A stretch of DNA of 64,000 bases from Acidobacteria bacterium Ga0074141 (GCA_001464665.1 LNDP01000024.1:558001-622000); one strand, 5' to 3'; shown: positions 9,005 to 18,496, counted from the stretch's first letter. Numbers and translations are program-made. The notes: generated from the letters alone by a model not told the origin.

Positions 9005-9048
9005 GCGACGCGGGGACACGGAGCAGTTTTGCCGGGTCGCCGCGTTGC
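9005..9048 (+). other. imperfect hairpin between mreB and mreC
   Basis: GCGACGCGG (9005-9013) can pair with CCGCGTTGC (9040-9048) with one G-T pair. It sits in the 95-bp gap after mreB with no T-run behind it, so it is more likely an intercistronic structure, for example limiting readthrough or stabilising mreB mRNA, than a full terminator. Confidence 0.35.
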
Positions 9049-9081
9049 TTGCTTAAGGGCCCGAGCCGTCTCTCTCAAAAA

Positions 9082-9993
9082 ATGGTTGAACGAAGTCAAA
9101 CAGAGGTCTGGAGATTGACGCCGTGGCTCGTCATCTTTCTACTTCTGGGTAATTTTATCTTGATGGTGTTCAACGCCCGCGTCGAAGGCGGCGAGCGGGT
9201 TATTAAGGTATGGGCTCTGACGGCCGCCGATTTTGTCCAATCGCCGGTTACGACGATCAGCTCGGGAGTCTCGAATTATTTCATTTCATTTGCCGAGCTA
9301 CGGTCGGCGCAAGACGAGAACACCCAGCTAAAAGAACGCGTTCAGGAGCTTGAGGTCGAGATCAAAGGCCGTTCGGACCTTGAGACCGAGAATGAAAGGC
9401 TTCGACTGTTACTCGACCTCAAAGAAAAGAGCAAATACCGCGTACTTTCTGCCCGCATCATTGGCCGCGACCCTTCCGCCTGGTTCAACTCGGCGGTGAT
9501 CAACCGCGGAAGCCTCGATGGAGTTGCGCTTAATATGCCGGTGGTAACGGATGGCGGATTGGTCGGCCGAGTAACGGCCGTCGGGCCGCTGACGGCACAG
9601 GTCGATCTGATCACCCACGACAAATCCGGACTCGGTGCGGCGATCGGTGAGATCGGGAGCTCCAATGCCCTCGGCGTCATCAGCGGAACGGGCAAAAGCG
9701 ATCTGATCGAGATGCGATATGTCTCGGGTAGCATTGAGGTTTTGCCCGGCCAGGTCGTGTTCACGACCGGGCAAGACGGCATTTATCCCGACGGGCTGAA
9801 GGTCGGGGAAATAATCGAGGTCATCTCGGGTTCGGCAACGGTGCCGCATCGTATATTCGTTAGGCCGGCCGCCGGGCTCGGGTCTATGCAAGAAGTCGGC
9901 GTTCTGCTTTATGAGCCCGAGCAGAAACCGGATTTTGAAAGCTCGCTCTCACCGGGCGAAAGGACGAACAGGCGACAGGGCACAACGCCCTAG
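9082..9993 (+). CDS. mreC: rod shape-determining protein MreC
   Basis: About 303 residues from the ATG at 9082; a TTG at 9049 in the same frame would add 11 residues directly behind a hairpin and neither start has a good Shine-Dalgarno. MreC is a bitopic protein linking MreB to periplasmic wall enzymes. One transmembrane helix (WLVIFLLLGNFILMVF) is followed by a coiled coil (about residues 80-125, from SAQDENTQLKERVQELE) and a double beta-barrel domain with IGRDPSAWFNSAVINRGS and GLVGRVTAVG. The C-terminal tail is charged and probably flexible. Confidence 0.95.
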   Translation: MVERSQTEVWRLTPWLVIFLLLGNFILMVFNARVEGGERVIKVWALTAADFVQSPVTTISSGVSNYFISFAELRSAQDENTQLKERVQELEVEIKGRSDLETENERLRLLLDLKEKSKYRVLSARIIGRDPSAWFNSAVINRGSLDGVALNMPVVTDGGLVGRVTAVGPLTAQVDLITHDKSGLGAAIGEIGSSNALGVISGTGKSDLIEMRYVSGSIEVLPGQVVFTTGQDGIYPDGLKVGEIIEVISGSATVPHRIFVRPAAGLGSMQEVGVLLYEPEQKPDFESSLSPGERTNRRQGTTP

Positions 9994-9999
9994 GACGAG

Positions 10000-10545
10000 A
10001 TGGAACAGGTCAAGGTCACCATTGCATTGATTCTTGCCGTACTGGCACAATGGTCGCTCCGTAATGTCGCGGAGCCCTTCGCCTATGTCGATTTCCCGCT
10101 GATCATAATCGTTTTTGCCGCCCTGCAGCGAAACTCTATGCGTGCGATCATTTACGGCACGCTCGCAGGGCTCGCCGTCGATGCTCTCAGCAGCGGACTT
10201 CTCGGGGCGAACGGCTTTACCAAAACGCTTGTCGCTTTTATGGTCGCGGAGCTTGCCCGGCGAGTCTATCTGGACAACCTATTCTTGCGGATGTTCGTCA
10301 TAGCGGGAGCGTGTTTGATCGACGACCTCGCCTATTATGGGTTGCATCAGTTGCTCGGGGTTCCGCCTTCGGCCCCTCTGGCAACGACCGTGGCCTATTC
10401 ATTCATCGGAACCCTGATCGCCGGAACGATAATCTTTTTCCTATTGGATTACGCTTCATCGGATCGGCTCCGGCCGCGGCGGCGCGAGACCCTTTCACCA
10501 CGCAGGCAATCTCGGCGACGGAATCCGATAAAATTGAACCGATAG
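10000..10545 (+). CDS. mreD: rod shape-determining protein MreD
   Basis: 181 residues, five to six hydrophobic segments, as expected of MreD, the polytopic inner-membrane partner of MreC. Sequence is poorly conserved in this family; the call rests on topology, the FALLQRN-like stretch FAALQRNSMRAIIYGTLAGL, and its place between mreC and PBP2. The C-terminus is basic and Arg-rich. The start lies 6 bp after the mreC stop. Confidence 0.9.
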   Translation: MEQVKVTIALILAVLAQWSLRNVAEPFAYVDFPLIIIVFAALQRNSMRAIIYGTLAGLAVDALSSGLLGANGFTKTLVAFMVAELARRVYLDNLFLRMFVIAGACLIDDLAYYGLHQLLGVPPSAPLATTVAYSFIGTLIAGTIIFFLLDYASSDRLRPRRRETLSPRRQSRRRNPIKLNR

Positions 10546-10555
10546 CAGACGCAAT

Positions 10556-12412
10556 ATGAAGCTGCACGAACAATCGCAGAATTTGGGGTTGAGGATCGTG
10601 ACGATCCAGGTCGTCGCATTCCTTTTGCTCGCCGTTCTCGGCGTGCGTTTGTATTATTTGCAGATAGTCCGCGGGGAACACTTTCAAGAGCGGGCCGAGA
10701 ATCAGAGAATCAGGCTGATCCCGATCCCGGCACCTCGGGGAGCGATATTTGACCGAAACGGCAACATCCTTGTCGATTCGCGCCCGACCTTTAACGTGGT
10801 CATCTCAAAAGAACCGCTCAAGACCATCGACACCGATGAACGGATTCCGCAGTATTCTCGCGGCCTTAGCCTCGAACCGCAGGTGGTAACCGAGCGGCTC
10901 AACGCCATCAACAAACAGACGGATTTTGAGACGCTGATCCTAAAGGACAACGCTTCGATGCAGGATATCGCTTGGGTCGAGGCTCATTCGCTTGAGTATC
11001 CGGAGCTTCGCGTCGAGCTTCAGCCGCAGCGATTTTACCCGCATGGCAAATACATGGCGCATATTCTCGGCTACGTCGGCGAGATAAGCCCGAAACAACT
11101 CGAATCCGAACGTTGGGCAGGCCTGCGACCGGGAGACATTATCGGCAAGGGCGGCCTTGAGGAGTATTACGACGAGTTCCTTCGCGGGCGGCCCGGATAT
11201 AGGAAAGTGATCGTTGACAGCCGCGGACGCATTCAAAGCGAGATTGAGGTCGTGCCTCCGCAGGCCGGGCAGGACATGGTATCTACCATCGATCTTGACG
11301 TCCAGATGGCGGCGGAACGGCAGATCGAGAACTCTGCTTCAAAACGCGGCACCATCCTTGCGATGGATTCGCGAAACGGCGAGATGCTGGCAATGGCCTC
11401 GCAGCCCTCTTTCGACCCGAACATCTTCGTTCAGGGAAGCAAGACGCGTGAAGGCCGGAAGCAGATAGCGGAATATTGGCAGGACGAGGAACGGCCGCTA
11501 TACAACCGTGCGATACAGGGCCGCTACCCACCGGGTTCGACATGGAAGATCCCAATGTCCGTCGGCGGCTTCCAATCGGGCGTTATGACCGAGTCGAGCA
11601 ATGCTTTTGCCTGCGGCGGCGGAATCCAGATCGGCAGCAAGTTCACTAAGTGTATGGGCAACCACGGCACGCCGACGCTGATCCCGGCCATCTCGCGTTC
11701 GTGCAACGGGTATTACTACCGTCTCGGCCTAAAGATGGAGATCGAAGGCATCATCGATATGATCGAGACCTTTGAGTACGACCAGAGAACCGGTATCGAC
11801 CTGCCGAACGAAAAGATCGGCCAAACGCCGAAGAGTTGGCGGCCAATCGTCGAGAAACGCGAAGGACGCTGGCCGGACATCCGAACGGTTTATGCATCTA
11901 TCGGTCAGGACACCGTCGTCGTTACGCCTATCTCGCTGCTCCGAACGATCTCCGCGGTCGGGATGTTCGGGCGGATGTATGTCCCGCATTTTCTTAAGGA
12001 ATTCAGGCCGATCGTCGGCACCGAGCACTTTGATGAACGGCCGGGCTTCGGCTTTCAACGTCCGGAACCGAAGATCATCGAGATGACGCCCGGTCAGCAA
12101 AAAATGATCGCTCAAGGTATGGCGGATGCGGTAACGGGCGGAACGGCAAGGGTCGTCAACATCCCTGGGTTTGATGTCGCCGCCAAGACGGGCACGGCAC
12201 AGGACGGCGACCCGAAAGCCGGCAGGAAAGACCACGCCTGGATTGTTACGTATGCCCCGGCCTTTAATCCGGAGATCGCGGTCATCGGGTTGATCGAGAA
12301 CGTCGGCTTCGGCGGGACCCACGCCGGCCCGGCTGTCAAGGGCGTTTATGAGGCATATCTGGCCAAAAAGAATCCGCAGCCAGCGGAGCCGACCGAGGTT
12401 GCAAAAAGATAG
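10556..12412 (+). CDS. mrdA: penicillin-binding protein 2 (elongasome transpeptidase)
   Basis: 618 residues. One N-terminal transmembrane helix (VVAFLLLAVLGVRLYYLQIV), a PBP dimerisation domain containing RGAIFDRNGNILVDSRP, then the transpeptidase domain. The catalytic motifs are intact: SxxK in PPGSTWKIPM (about residue 330), SxN in SRSCNGYYY, and KTG in AAKTGTAQDG. It crosslinks peptidoglycan during cell elongation with RodA as the glycosyltransferase partner, and the two genes are adjacent with a 3-bp gap. Confidence 0.97.
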   Translation: MKLHEQSQNLGLRIVTIQVVAFLLLAVLGVRLYYLQIVRGEHFQERAENQRIRLIPIPAPRGAIFDRNGNILVDSRPTFNVVISKEPLKTIDTDERIPQYSRGLSLEPQVVTERLNAINKQTDFETLILKDNASMQDIAWVEAHSLEYPELRVELQPQRFYPHGKYMAHILGYVGEISPKQLESERWAGLRPGDIIGKGGLEEYYDEFLRGRPGYRKVIVDSRGRIQSEIEVVPPQAGQDMVSTIDLDVQMAAERQIENSASKRGTILAMDSRNGEMLAMASQPSFDPNIFVQGSKTREGRKQIAEYWQDEERPLYNRAIQGRYPPGSTWKIPMSVGGFQSGVMTESSNAFACGGGIQIGSKFTKCMGNHGTPTLIPAISRSCNGYYYRLGLKMEIEGIIDMIETFEYDQRTGIDLPNEKIGQTPKSWRPIVEKREGRWPDIRTVYASIGQDTVVVTPISLLRTISAVGMFGRMYVPHFLKEFRPIVGTEHFDERPGFGFQRPEPKIIEMTPGQQKMIAQGMADAVTGGTARVVNIPGFDVAAKTGTAQDGDPKAGRKDHAWIVTYAPAFNPEIAVIGLIENVGFGGTHAGPAVKGVYEAYLAKKNPQPAEPTEVAKR

Positions 12413-12415
12413 CAG

Positions 12416-13534
12416 ATGGTAGCGATACTCGAAAAACATTCGTTAAGAGATTTTGACTGGCTCACCACGGTGTTGGCAGTTGCGATCGCCTGCTTTGGCG
12501 TCTGGCAGATTTACAATGCCGTACCGACGGCCTCGATCTGGTCGAAGCAGATCATCGGCCTGAGCATCGCTATCTTCGCTTTTCTTGTCGTCGCATTCAC
12601 GGACTATCGCCGGATCATCGAAGCGGCACCTATCTTCTATGGCTTCGGACTGCTGCTGTTGTTTCTTGTCCTGACGCCGCTCGGGGTTGAGGTAAACGGT
12701 CAAAAAGCCTGGCTTTGGCTTCCGGTCGTCGGACAATTTCAGCCCTCGGAATTTGCGAAGATCCCGACCGTGCTGATGCTCGCGAAATATTTCGGTGACC
12801 GAAAGCCGGTACCTTTAAGGTTCAAAGAGCTTCTGATAGGCGGTGCGATCCTGGCCGGCCCGGTCGGGCTGATAATGCTTGAACCAGACGCGGGACAGGC
12901 GATCACGTATTTTCCGTTGCTTATCGCGATATTGTTTCTCTCGGCTGTCAAAGTTCGTTATATCGTCGCAACACTCCTCGCCGCGGCGATCCTGATCCCG
13001 ACATCGTACTACATCGGCGTACAAAGCGGCGTGATCAAACAGTACCAGCGGCAGCGGATCGAAGCGATCATCAACCCCGAGGCTGTAGATCCGCGTGGAT
13101 TCGGCTACCACACTATTCAATCGATGATAACGGTCGGCAAGGGTGGCCTTGCGGGCATTCAGGGCGATACGGAAACTTCGCAGAGCGTACTCAAGTTCCT
13201 TCCCGAGCCGCAAACCGACTTCATCTTTGCGGTTACGGCCGAACACACCGGATTTATCGGCTGCGTTTCGTTGCTGCTTGCCTATGCGCTACTGCTATCA
13301 AGGCTGATCGCCGGTGCTCGCGAGGCTAACGACCGGGCGGGAATGCTTGTTATAATGTCCATTGCGGCCGGGCTGGCGTTTCAGATATTCATGAATATCG
13401 GGATGACGCTCGGGATACTGCCCGTTATCGGCGTTCCGCTGCCGCTGATGAGTGCCGGACTTTCGGCAATGCTCGCGACGTTCATCGCGATTGGATTTGT
13501 GGTCAGTATCAAGATGCGGCGGTTCGTCAATTGA
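12416..13534 (+). CDS. rodA: rod shape-determining protein RodA (SEDS glycosyltransferase)
   Basis: 372 residues, polytopic with about ten transmembrane segments. SEDS-family signatures are visible: GAKAWLWLP-like GQKAWLWLPVVGQFQPSEFA, the catalytic-Asp loop LEPDAGQAITYFPLL, the PEPQTDFIFAV signature as LPEPQTDFIFAVTAEHTGF, and the C-terminal IGVPLPLMSAGLSAM. RodA polymerises lipid II glycan strands for lateral wall growth together with PBP2, encoded just upstream. Confidence 0.97.
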   Translation: MVAILEKHSLRDFDWLTTVLAVAIACFGVWQIYNAVPTASIWSKQIIGLSIAIFAFLVVAFTDYRRIIEAAPIFYGFGLLLLFLVLTPLGVEVNGQKAWLWLPVVGQFQPSEFAKIPTVLMLAKYFGDRKPVPLRFKELLIGGAILAGPVGLIMLEPDAGQAITYFPLLIAILFLSAVKVRYIVATLLAAAILIPTSYYIGVQSGVIKQYQRQRIEAIINPEAVDPRGFGYHTIQSMITVGKGGLAGIQGDTETSQSVLKFLPEPQTDFIFAVTAEHTGFIGCVSLLLAYALLLSRLIAGAREANDRAGMLVIMSIAAGLAFQIFMNIGMTLGILPVIGVPLPLMSAGLSAMLATFIAIGFVVSIKMRRFVN

Positions 13535-13560
13535 AAAGGTAATATTCTCGAAGAGGTTTT

Positions 13561-16119
13561 ATGGCGAGAGAAAGAAAGATCGTTGAGAAAGAGATCGGCA
13601 CTATTGAGCGGAAGAATGGATTGTTGGCAAAGTCTGCCTGGTTCACCGCAGCACTGCTATTGGCACTTGCGGCCGGCGGCCTTACCGGCGTTTTGGCCTC
13701 ATACTATCTCAACAATTCGCGATATTCCGTTGAGGTCTCGGCCCTAGCGACCTATCGGCCGCCGCAGGTGACCACGATCTATGCAGACGACGGCGAGACG
13801 ATCCTTGCCGAGTTTGCCATCGAAAAGCGTATCCCGATAAAGGAAAGCGACATCCCGCAAAACGTTGAGGACGCCCTCATCGCGATCGAAGATTTTCGCT
13901 ATTACGACCACATCGGCATTGATCCCTATCGCATCGTTGGTGCTGTCTATAAGAACTTTACGAGCGGCACAACCGAAGGTGCTTCGACGATAACACAGCA
14001 GCTTGCCAAGAATCTTTTTCTCTACAAAGACCAGACGTACACCCGAAAGGTCAACGAATGGATGGTAGCACTCCAGATCGAACGCTTTTATACAAAGCGG
14101 CAGATCCTTGAGATGTACATGAACTATGTCTTTCTCGGTGCCGGTGCATATGGGTTTGAGGCAGGCTCGCGGACGTATTTCGGCAAGTCGCTGAGCGACC
14201 TCACGCTTGAGGAGGCCGCACTGCTCGCCGCCATCCCGAAGTCGCCCGAATATTCGCCAACGAGAAACATGAAACGGGCGGAGTTTCGACGCAATATCGT
14301 GCTCGACCAGATGGCGAAGTATTTCCCTGATCGCTATTCGCAGGCTGCCGTTAACGCCGCCAAAGCGAAGCCGATCAGGCTTGCGGATACAGCCTATTAC
14401 CAGTCGCTTCCGAAATCGACCCCGTGGGATTATCCGGTCGAGGAAGTTCGTAAGTATCTTGAGGACAGGTATACGACCCGCGTCGCTCAAGGTGGGCTGA
14501 AGGTCTACACGACCATCAACGTCGAAGCCCAAAAGATCGCCACCCGCGTCATTCGCGAACGGCTGCGATCCTTCGATAAGGGTCGCAAATGGCGTTCGGA
14601 TTATAAGGACATACTCGTCGACAACGACGGTCAGCCGATCACCGACCAGAAAGAGCGAGAGAAAACGCTGAACGCCTTCAAGCACGCCGATTGGTACGGC
14701 GACGAGTATGAGGAAGGCGAGTACATTAAGGGACTTGTCGTGACGCATAATCCGGGCGCGGATGAGGTCGGAGTTCGATTCGGCAGATATAAAGCCGTGG
14801 TTGGCTCTAAGGACATGGGCCGGAGCGGCAAGCGGCCAAAGGACGAGCTTAAGCCGGGCTATCTCGCAGAATTTTTGATCAAGAAGGTCGATAACGAGAA
14901 GCAGATGCTTGAGGTTCAACTTGAGCAGGTGCCCGAGATCCAGGCTGCGATCACTACCGTTAATGCCAAGACCGGCGAGATAGCTGCGATGGTCGGCGGG
15001 TATGATTTCCATACAAATCGCTTTAACAACGCGACGCAAGGCCTCCGGCAGACCGGTTCGGCTTATAAGCCGTTCATTTACGCGGCGGCAGTAGAGGACG
15101 GAATGACGCCGGACATGATCGTAAGCGGAGCTCCGCTCAAGCGGGGCGGCTGGCAGCCTTCTAACTACGACGGTTCGCCGAGCCACCCGAATGTGCCGAT
15201 GAAGGTCGCCCTTGCCAAGTCGTATAACCTCGCTGCCGTGCATTTGCTCGATCAGGTCGGCATTCAGGCGGGTGCCCAGATGGTCCGGCGGTTCGGCATC
15301 TCGAACCCAATGGCTCCGAGTCTGCCGTCAGCACTTGGAGCTTCTGAAGCTTCGCTGCTCGAAATGGTCGCGGGCTTCGGCGTCTTTCCAAATAAGGGTG
15401 TCCGGGTTCAACCGCATTTGATCCGCAAGGTTTATAGCCGCGACGGCACTTTGCTGGAGGAATTTGACGGCTCAAGCAGCCGCGTTACGAGCGAATACGT
15501 TGCACTCACAATGGTCGATATGATGCGTGCCGTGACCGCAGGCGGCGGAACCGCTGCGGGGGCGAGTGCGTCGGGCCATCAGCTTGCCGGTAAGACTGGA
15601 ACGGTTAATAAGCATACTGACGTTTGGTTCATCGGCTATACGCCGACATACGTAACGGGTGTGTGGATGGGCAATCCGCTTAGGAAGGAATCGATCGGCC
15701 GCGGCATGACCGGCGGCGGAACCGCTTTGCCGATCTTCAACGCCTTCATGAACCCTTTCATGAAGGATAAGGATCGAGATACTTTCCCGAGTGTGCCGCC
15801 AATTCCTTCGGAGATCCGCGCATTGATGGACCGGAATAAACGCGAGGAGGCAGAAAAGCTCGCCCGTGCCGAATTGGCAGCGGCAAGGTCCGGAGCCAGC
15901 ACGCAGCGTGTCGAAACCGAGACCACCGAAACTCAGACCGGAACAGGCTCGGCAGATACGACAATTCGTCCCGGCAATGAACAGCGGCAAGCAACACCCG
16001 ATCCGCCGCCGCCGGTCGTTCGCCCTTTGCCGCAGACTGAACCGCGACGAGTACCTGACCCCAAGCCGCCCTCACAGCCGGAAGGAACTCAGCGCAAGGG
16101 CAAGAAGGGAGACGGTTAG
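13561..16119 (+). CDS. class A penicillin-binding protein (PBP1A type)
   Basis: 852 residues with a GAAGAGG Shine-Dalgarno. A short cytosolic tail and one transmembrane helix (about residues 26-48) precede a GT51 glycosyltransferase domain with EDFRYYDHIGID, EGASTITQQLAKNLF and KRQILEMYMNYVFLG. The transpeptidase domain has SxxK in TGSAYKPFIY, SxN in KSYNLAAVH and KTG in AGKTGTVNKHTDVWFIGY. The C-terminal about 85 residues are Glu/Thr/Pro-rich and low complexity. It both polymerises and crosslinks peptidoglycan. Placement right behind rodA makes a full wall-synthesis cluster. Confidence 0.96.
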   Translation: MARERKIVEKEIGTIERKNGLLAKSAWFTAALLLALAAGGLTGVLASYYLNNSRYSVEVSALATYRPPQVTTIYADDGETILAEFAIEKRIPIKESDIPQNVEDALIAIEDFRYYDHIGIDPYRIVGAVYKNFTSGTTEGASTITQQLAKNLFLYKDQTYTRKVNEWMVALQIERFYTKRQILEMYMNYVFLGAGAYGFEAGSRTYFGKSLSDLTLEEAALLAAIPKSPEYSPTRNMKRAEFRRNIVLDQMAKYFPDRYSQAAVNAAKAKPIRLADTAYYQSLPKSTPWDYPVEEVRKYLEDRYTTRVAQGGLKVYTTINVEAQKIATRVIRERLRSFDKGRKWRSDYKDILVDNDGQPITDQKEREKTLNAFKHADWYGDEYEEGEYIKGLVVTHNPGADEVGVRFGRYKAVVGSKDMGRSGKRPKDELKPGYLAEFLIKKVDNEKQMLEVQLEQVPEIQAAITTVNAKTGEIAAMVGGYDFHTNRFNNATQGLRQTGSAYKPFIYAAAVEDGMTPDMIVSGAPLKRGGWQPSNYDGSPSHPNVPMKVALAKSYNLAAVHLLDQVGIQAGAQMVRRFGISNPMAPSLPSALGASEASLLEMVAGFGVFPNKGVRVQPHLIRKVYSRDGTLLEEFDGSSSRVTSEYVALTMVDMMRAVTAGGGTAAGASASGHQLAGKTGTVNKHTDVWFIGYTPTYVTGVWMGNPLRKESIGRGMTGGGTALPIFNAFMNPFMKDKDRDTFPSVPPIPSEIRALMDRNKREEAEKLARAELAAARSGASTQRVETETTETQTGTGSADTTIRPGNEQRQATPDPPPPVVRPLPQTEPRRVPDPKPPSQPEGTQRKGKKGDG

Positions 16120-16149
16120 AACTCCCGACGCGGGACCTAGAGACAAAGC

Positions 16150-16184
16150 GACGCGGCGAAGCATTCGATTGCTTTCGCCGCGTC
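16150..16184. terminator. strong hairpin between convergent genes
   Basis: GACGCGGCGAAGCA and TGCTTTCGCCGCGTC form a 14-bp stem with a single bulged A and a 6-base loop. It lies 30 bp after the PBP1A stop and 44 bp before the esterase stop. A T-run is short on both sides, but stem strength and position fit a bidirectional terminator. Confidence 0.75.
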
Positions 16185-16227
16185 ATTCATTTGGAAAAAT
16201 TTTTGCCCGTTCGAATTGAACTCACAT

Positions 16228-16965
16228 CTATTCAACAAAGCGACCGAGATAATACGGCAGCATCTTTCGCCACCATGGCCAGTCGTGGTTGACGTCATGG
16301 CCCCAGAGTTCGAGGAGGTGCGGAATTCCCTTTGAGTGGAGTATCCCGGAAAGCTCGCGGCTCCGGTCCGGAGCTTCATACGATCCCTGGCCTGAAACGA
16401 TGACGATCGAATCTGCCTTTCGAAGGTTTGGCAGATGATGGCCGTCGTTCAGATTTTTGAGATACATCGCAGGGTTATTGAAATAGACGCTTTCGTTGTA
16501 AAACCCCTTGTCCAGGTAATTGTAGATATCGTAGCTCCCGCTCATTGCAATGGTCCCGCGGAAGTCGTGTGAATGCTTGAAGTAAGTATTTGCCGCAAGG
16601 TATGCGCCGAGCGAGGCTCCGGTCGTAAGCGGACGCGCGTCCTGTCCGCATTCGTTGCGAATGAGCGGCAGGACCTCGTCCATGATGTAGCGGTCGTATC
16701 GATTAAGCATCTCGACCTTCCAGGCCGGATGCGACTCGCGGTTAAGCAAGCTGTATTTGTTGACCGAGTTGATCGAATAGGCACGGATCTGTCCGTTTTC
16801 GATCAGACCTTTGATCGCATCGACCAGATGGAAACGCTCGTATTCAAGGTAGTCTGCCGCGGCGGTCGGGAACATCAGCAGCGGATAGCCGGCGTGCCCG
16901 TAGGCCACGAGCGGCATGTCCATATTCAAATTGTGGCTGTGCCACGAGGTTATATCGCGTCGCAT
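16228..16965 (-). CDS. esterase-like alpha/beta hydrolase
   Basis: 245 residues, no signal peptide. It fits the esterase D/antigen 85-like group: the chain starts with a beta-rich region, has the nucleophile elbow TTGASLGAYLAAN (Ser about residue 119), VIVSGQGSYEAPDRSRELS before the presumed acid, and the catalytic His in WGHDVNHDWPWW. These proteins hydrolyse small acyl esters; the substrate here is unknown. Convergent with PBP1A. Its C-terminal lid of Trp and Tyr residues is typical of the group. Confidence 0.85.
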   Translation of the reverse strand: MRRDITSWHSHNLNMDMPLVAYGHAGYPLLMFPTAAADYLEYERFHLVDAIKGLIENGQIRAYSINSVNKYSLLNRESHPAWKVEMLNRYDRYIMDEVLPLIRNECGQDARPLTTGASLGAYLAANTYFKHSHDFRGTIAMSGSYDIYNYLDKGFYNESVYFNNPAMYLKNLNDGHHLPNLRKADSIVIVSGQGSYEAPDRSRELSGILHSKGIPHLLELWGHDVNHDWPWWRKMLPYYLGRFVE

Positions 16966-17079
16966 ATTTTGTTAGTAGCCCGCGCATAGGCAAGGGCATA
17001 TATCGTGTATCGAAATATTTGAGAATATGTGAATTCGCGGCCGTCCGCAAGCGAGCTTTGCTCCGCGATGCGGGGCCTT

Positions 17080-17400
17080 TCAGGAATTCGAGGTGATCTT
17101 CAGCCCGGCAATACCCGCGATAATGAGCATAATGCAGACGATACGGACGGCATCCCGCGGCTCGTTGAAGAGGATCATTCCAAGAACAGCGGCACCAACC
17201 GTCCCGATACCCGTCCAAACGGCGTAGGCCGTGCCGATCGGGAGCGTCTTTACCGCAAGCGAGAGAAAGTAGAAGCTCGCGATCATCAACACACCGGTAA
17301 TAAGGCTGGGCACAAGCCGTGTCCAGCCTTCGGTGTACTTCAGCCCGATCGCCCAGGCGATCTCCAAAACTCCGGCAATTGCGAGGTAAACCCAGTTCAT
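17080..17400 (-). CDS. sugE: SMR-family guanidinium exporter Gdx/SugE
   Basis: 106 residues from the ATG at 17400 (a longer frame to 17472 reads through an inverted repeat and is unlikely). Four transmembrane helices. The first holds the essential Glu in AGVLEIAWAIGLKYTEGW, and TLPIGTAYAVWTGIGTVGAA is the Gdx/SugE form of helix 3, rather than the EmrE multidrug form. The family exports guanidinium by proton antiport as a dual-topology dimer. I looked upstream for a guanidine riboswitch and saw only the inverted repeat described separately. Confidence 0.93.
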   Translation of the reverse strand: MNWVYLAIAGVLEIAWAIGLKYTEGWTRLVPSLITGVLMIASFYFLSLAVKTLPIGTAYAVWTGIGTVGAAVLGMILFNEPRDAVRIVCIMLIIAGIAGLKITSNS

Positions 17401-17484
17401 AATGTTCAGAGTGCGCGATTCATCGCGTCCTATTCGTGCCCCGCGGCGGTACGCGATAAATCGCGCACTCAAAACATGAACATT
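17401..17484. repeat. nested inverted repeat, palindromic element
   Basis: Three pairs of arms nest inside each other: AATGTTCA (17401-17408) with TGAACATT (17477-17484), GAGTGCGCGAT (17409-17419) with ATCGCGCACTC (17460-17470), and ATCGCGT (17422-17428) with ACGCGAT (17451-17457). The core is GC-rich. It fills the whole gap between the lipoprotein gene and sugE, touching the lipoprotein stop codon and the sugE start codon. It looks like a REP/MITE-sized element or an intercistronic mRNA structure. Confidence 0.8.
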
Positions 17485-18472
17485 ACTTTACTACAGTTAT
17501 GTCCCTCGTCGTCGAGTTATACCCGCCGTTATCAACGACATTTCCGTCCTTATCGACGAGTTCGAGCTTGATCGTGTGTTTGCCGGCGGTCCAGCCCGCG
17601 AGCCACAGCGGCGCCCATTTCTCGATCATCTTCGGTTCGCCACCGTTGACCGAATAACGGACGCGATACTCGCCGCCATCCCCGACCAACTTCGCGTTCG
17701 CCAGCCAGAAATCGATCATTATCGGGTCTGCGTCCGCACCCTTGTATTCGCCCTTCGGCCGGCTGTAGGTGAGCAGCGGCTTTTTGACGTCGATCGCCCC
17801 GCCCTGCGAGGCCGGCATTTCCTTGCCCTCGGGCGTCGGTGCAGCGTTGGCATTTGAATTGGCATTTGCGGCCGGTGTAGCGTTCGCGTTTGAGTTCGAC
17901 ATCGTCTGGCCGGAATTGGTCGTCGCCGGCAGGTCAAGGTTCGCTCCGCCGTTCTTTACCGTAAACTTCACGACGTCAAACGCGTCCGCGTTCTTGTAGC
18001 TCTCATGCCAGGGCCGCGAAGCGAAGACCCGCAGCGTATGCTCGCCATCCGGTACGTTACGGAGTTCGAACTCCTGATCAATGTTGTAATAGGCCTCGTA
18101 AGGCTGGTTATCGAGGATGACGTGAATGTGATTGCCCATCTTCGTTTCGGGGTCCATTCCCGGCTTGTAGCCCTTCAGATCGCCGCCAACCACCAGCTGC
18201 ACGCGAACCGTTGACGACTCGACCGTCGAGCCCTCGACCGGAGCGGTGATGCTAACCATCGGAGCGGCGGCATCCTGTTCGCCGCGGGCGGCCATCATGT
18301 CCTTGATCCGCTGCGGCACCTCGGTTTCCGTCAGCGTCAGTGGGCCGGAAGGTGCGGCGTTCGTGTTGGCCATGTTGGCGTGGTCGTGGCCCGAATGGTC
18401 CTCGGTGCCGGAGCCGCAAGCTGCCGCGAACGCGGCAACGGAGATCATCGTAAAGATAAGCAATTTTTTCAT
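17483..18472 (-). CDS. lipoprotein with two beta-sandwich domains
   Basis: 329 residues, family not recognised. Lipoprotein signal with lipobox AAAC (Cys about residue 19), followed by a short His-rich segment (DHSGHDHANM). Two Ig-like or chitobiase-like beta domains, one opening with VSITAPVEGSTVESSTVRV and one at the C-terminus with WAGWTAGKHTIKLELVDKDG-like content, are joined by an Asn/Ala-rich linker (about residues 183-212) and PTPEGKEMPASQGG. The HDH cluster could bind a metal but that is speculation. Outer surface or periplasmic location is inferred. Confidence 0.8.
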   Translation of the reverse strand: MKKLLIFTMISVAAFAAACGSGTEDHSGHDHANMANTNAAPSGPLTLTETEVPQRIKDMMAARGEQDAAAPMVSITAPVEGSTVESSTVRVQLVVGGDLKGYKPGMDPETKMGNHIHVILDNQPYEAYYNIDQEFELRNVPDGEHTLRVFASRPWHESYKNADAFDVVKFTVKNGGANLDLPATTNSGQTMSNSNANATPAANANSNANAAPTPEGKEMPASQGGAIDVKKPLLTYSRPKGEYKGADADPIMIDFWLANAKLVGDGGEYRVRYSVNGGEPKMIEKWAPLWLAGWTAGKHTIKLELVDKDGNVVDNGGYNSTTRDITVVK

Positions 18473-18496
18473 AATTTCCTCCCTGTGGTAACAACA

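Noticed and set aside
13744-15243. Long minus-strand frame of 499 codons inside the PBP1A gene
   Set aside because: Antisense shadow of a gene with intact transpeptidase and transglycosylase motifs; no own family signature.
17401-17484. Guanidine riboswitch upstream of sugE
   Set aside because: The only structure is a symmetrical palindrome between two genes; no conserved guanidine aptamer sequence was recognised.
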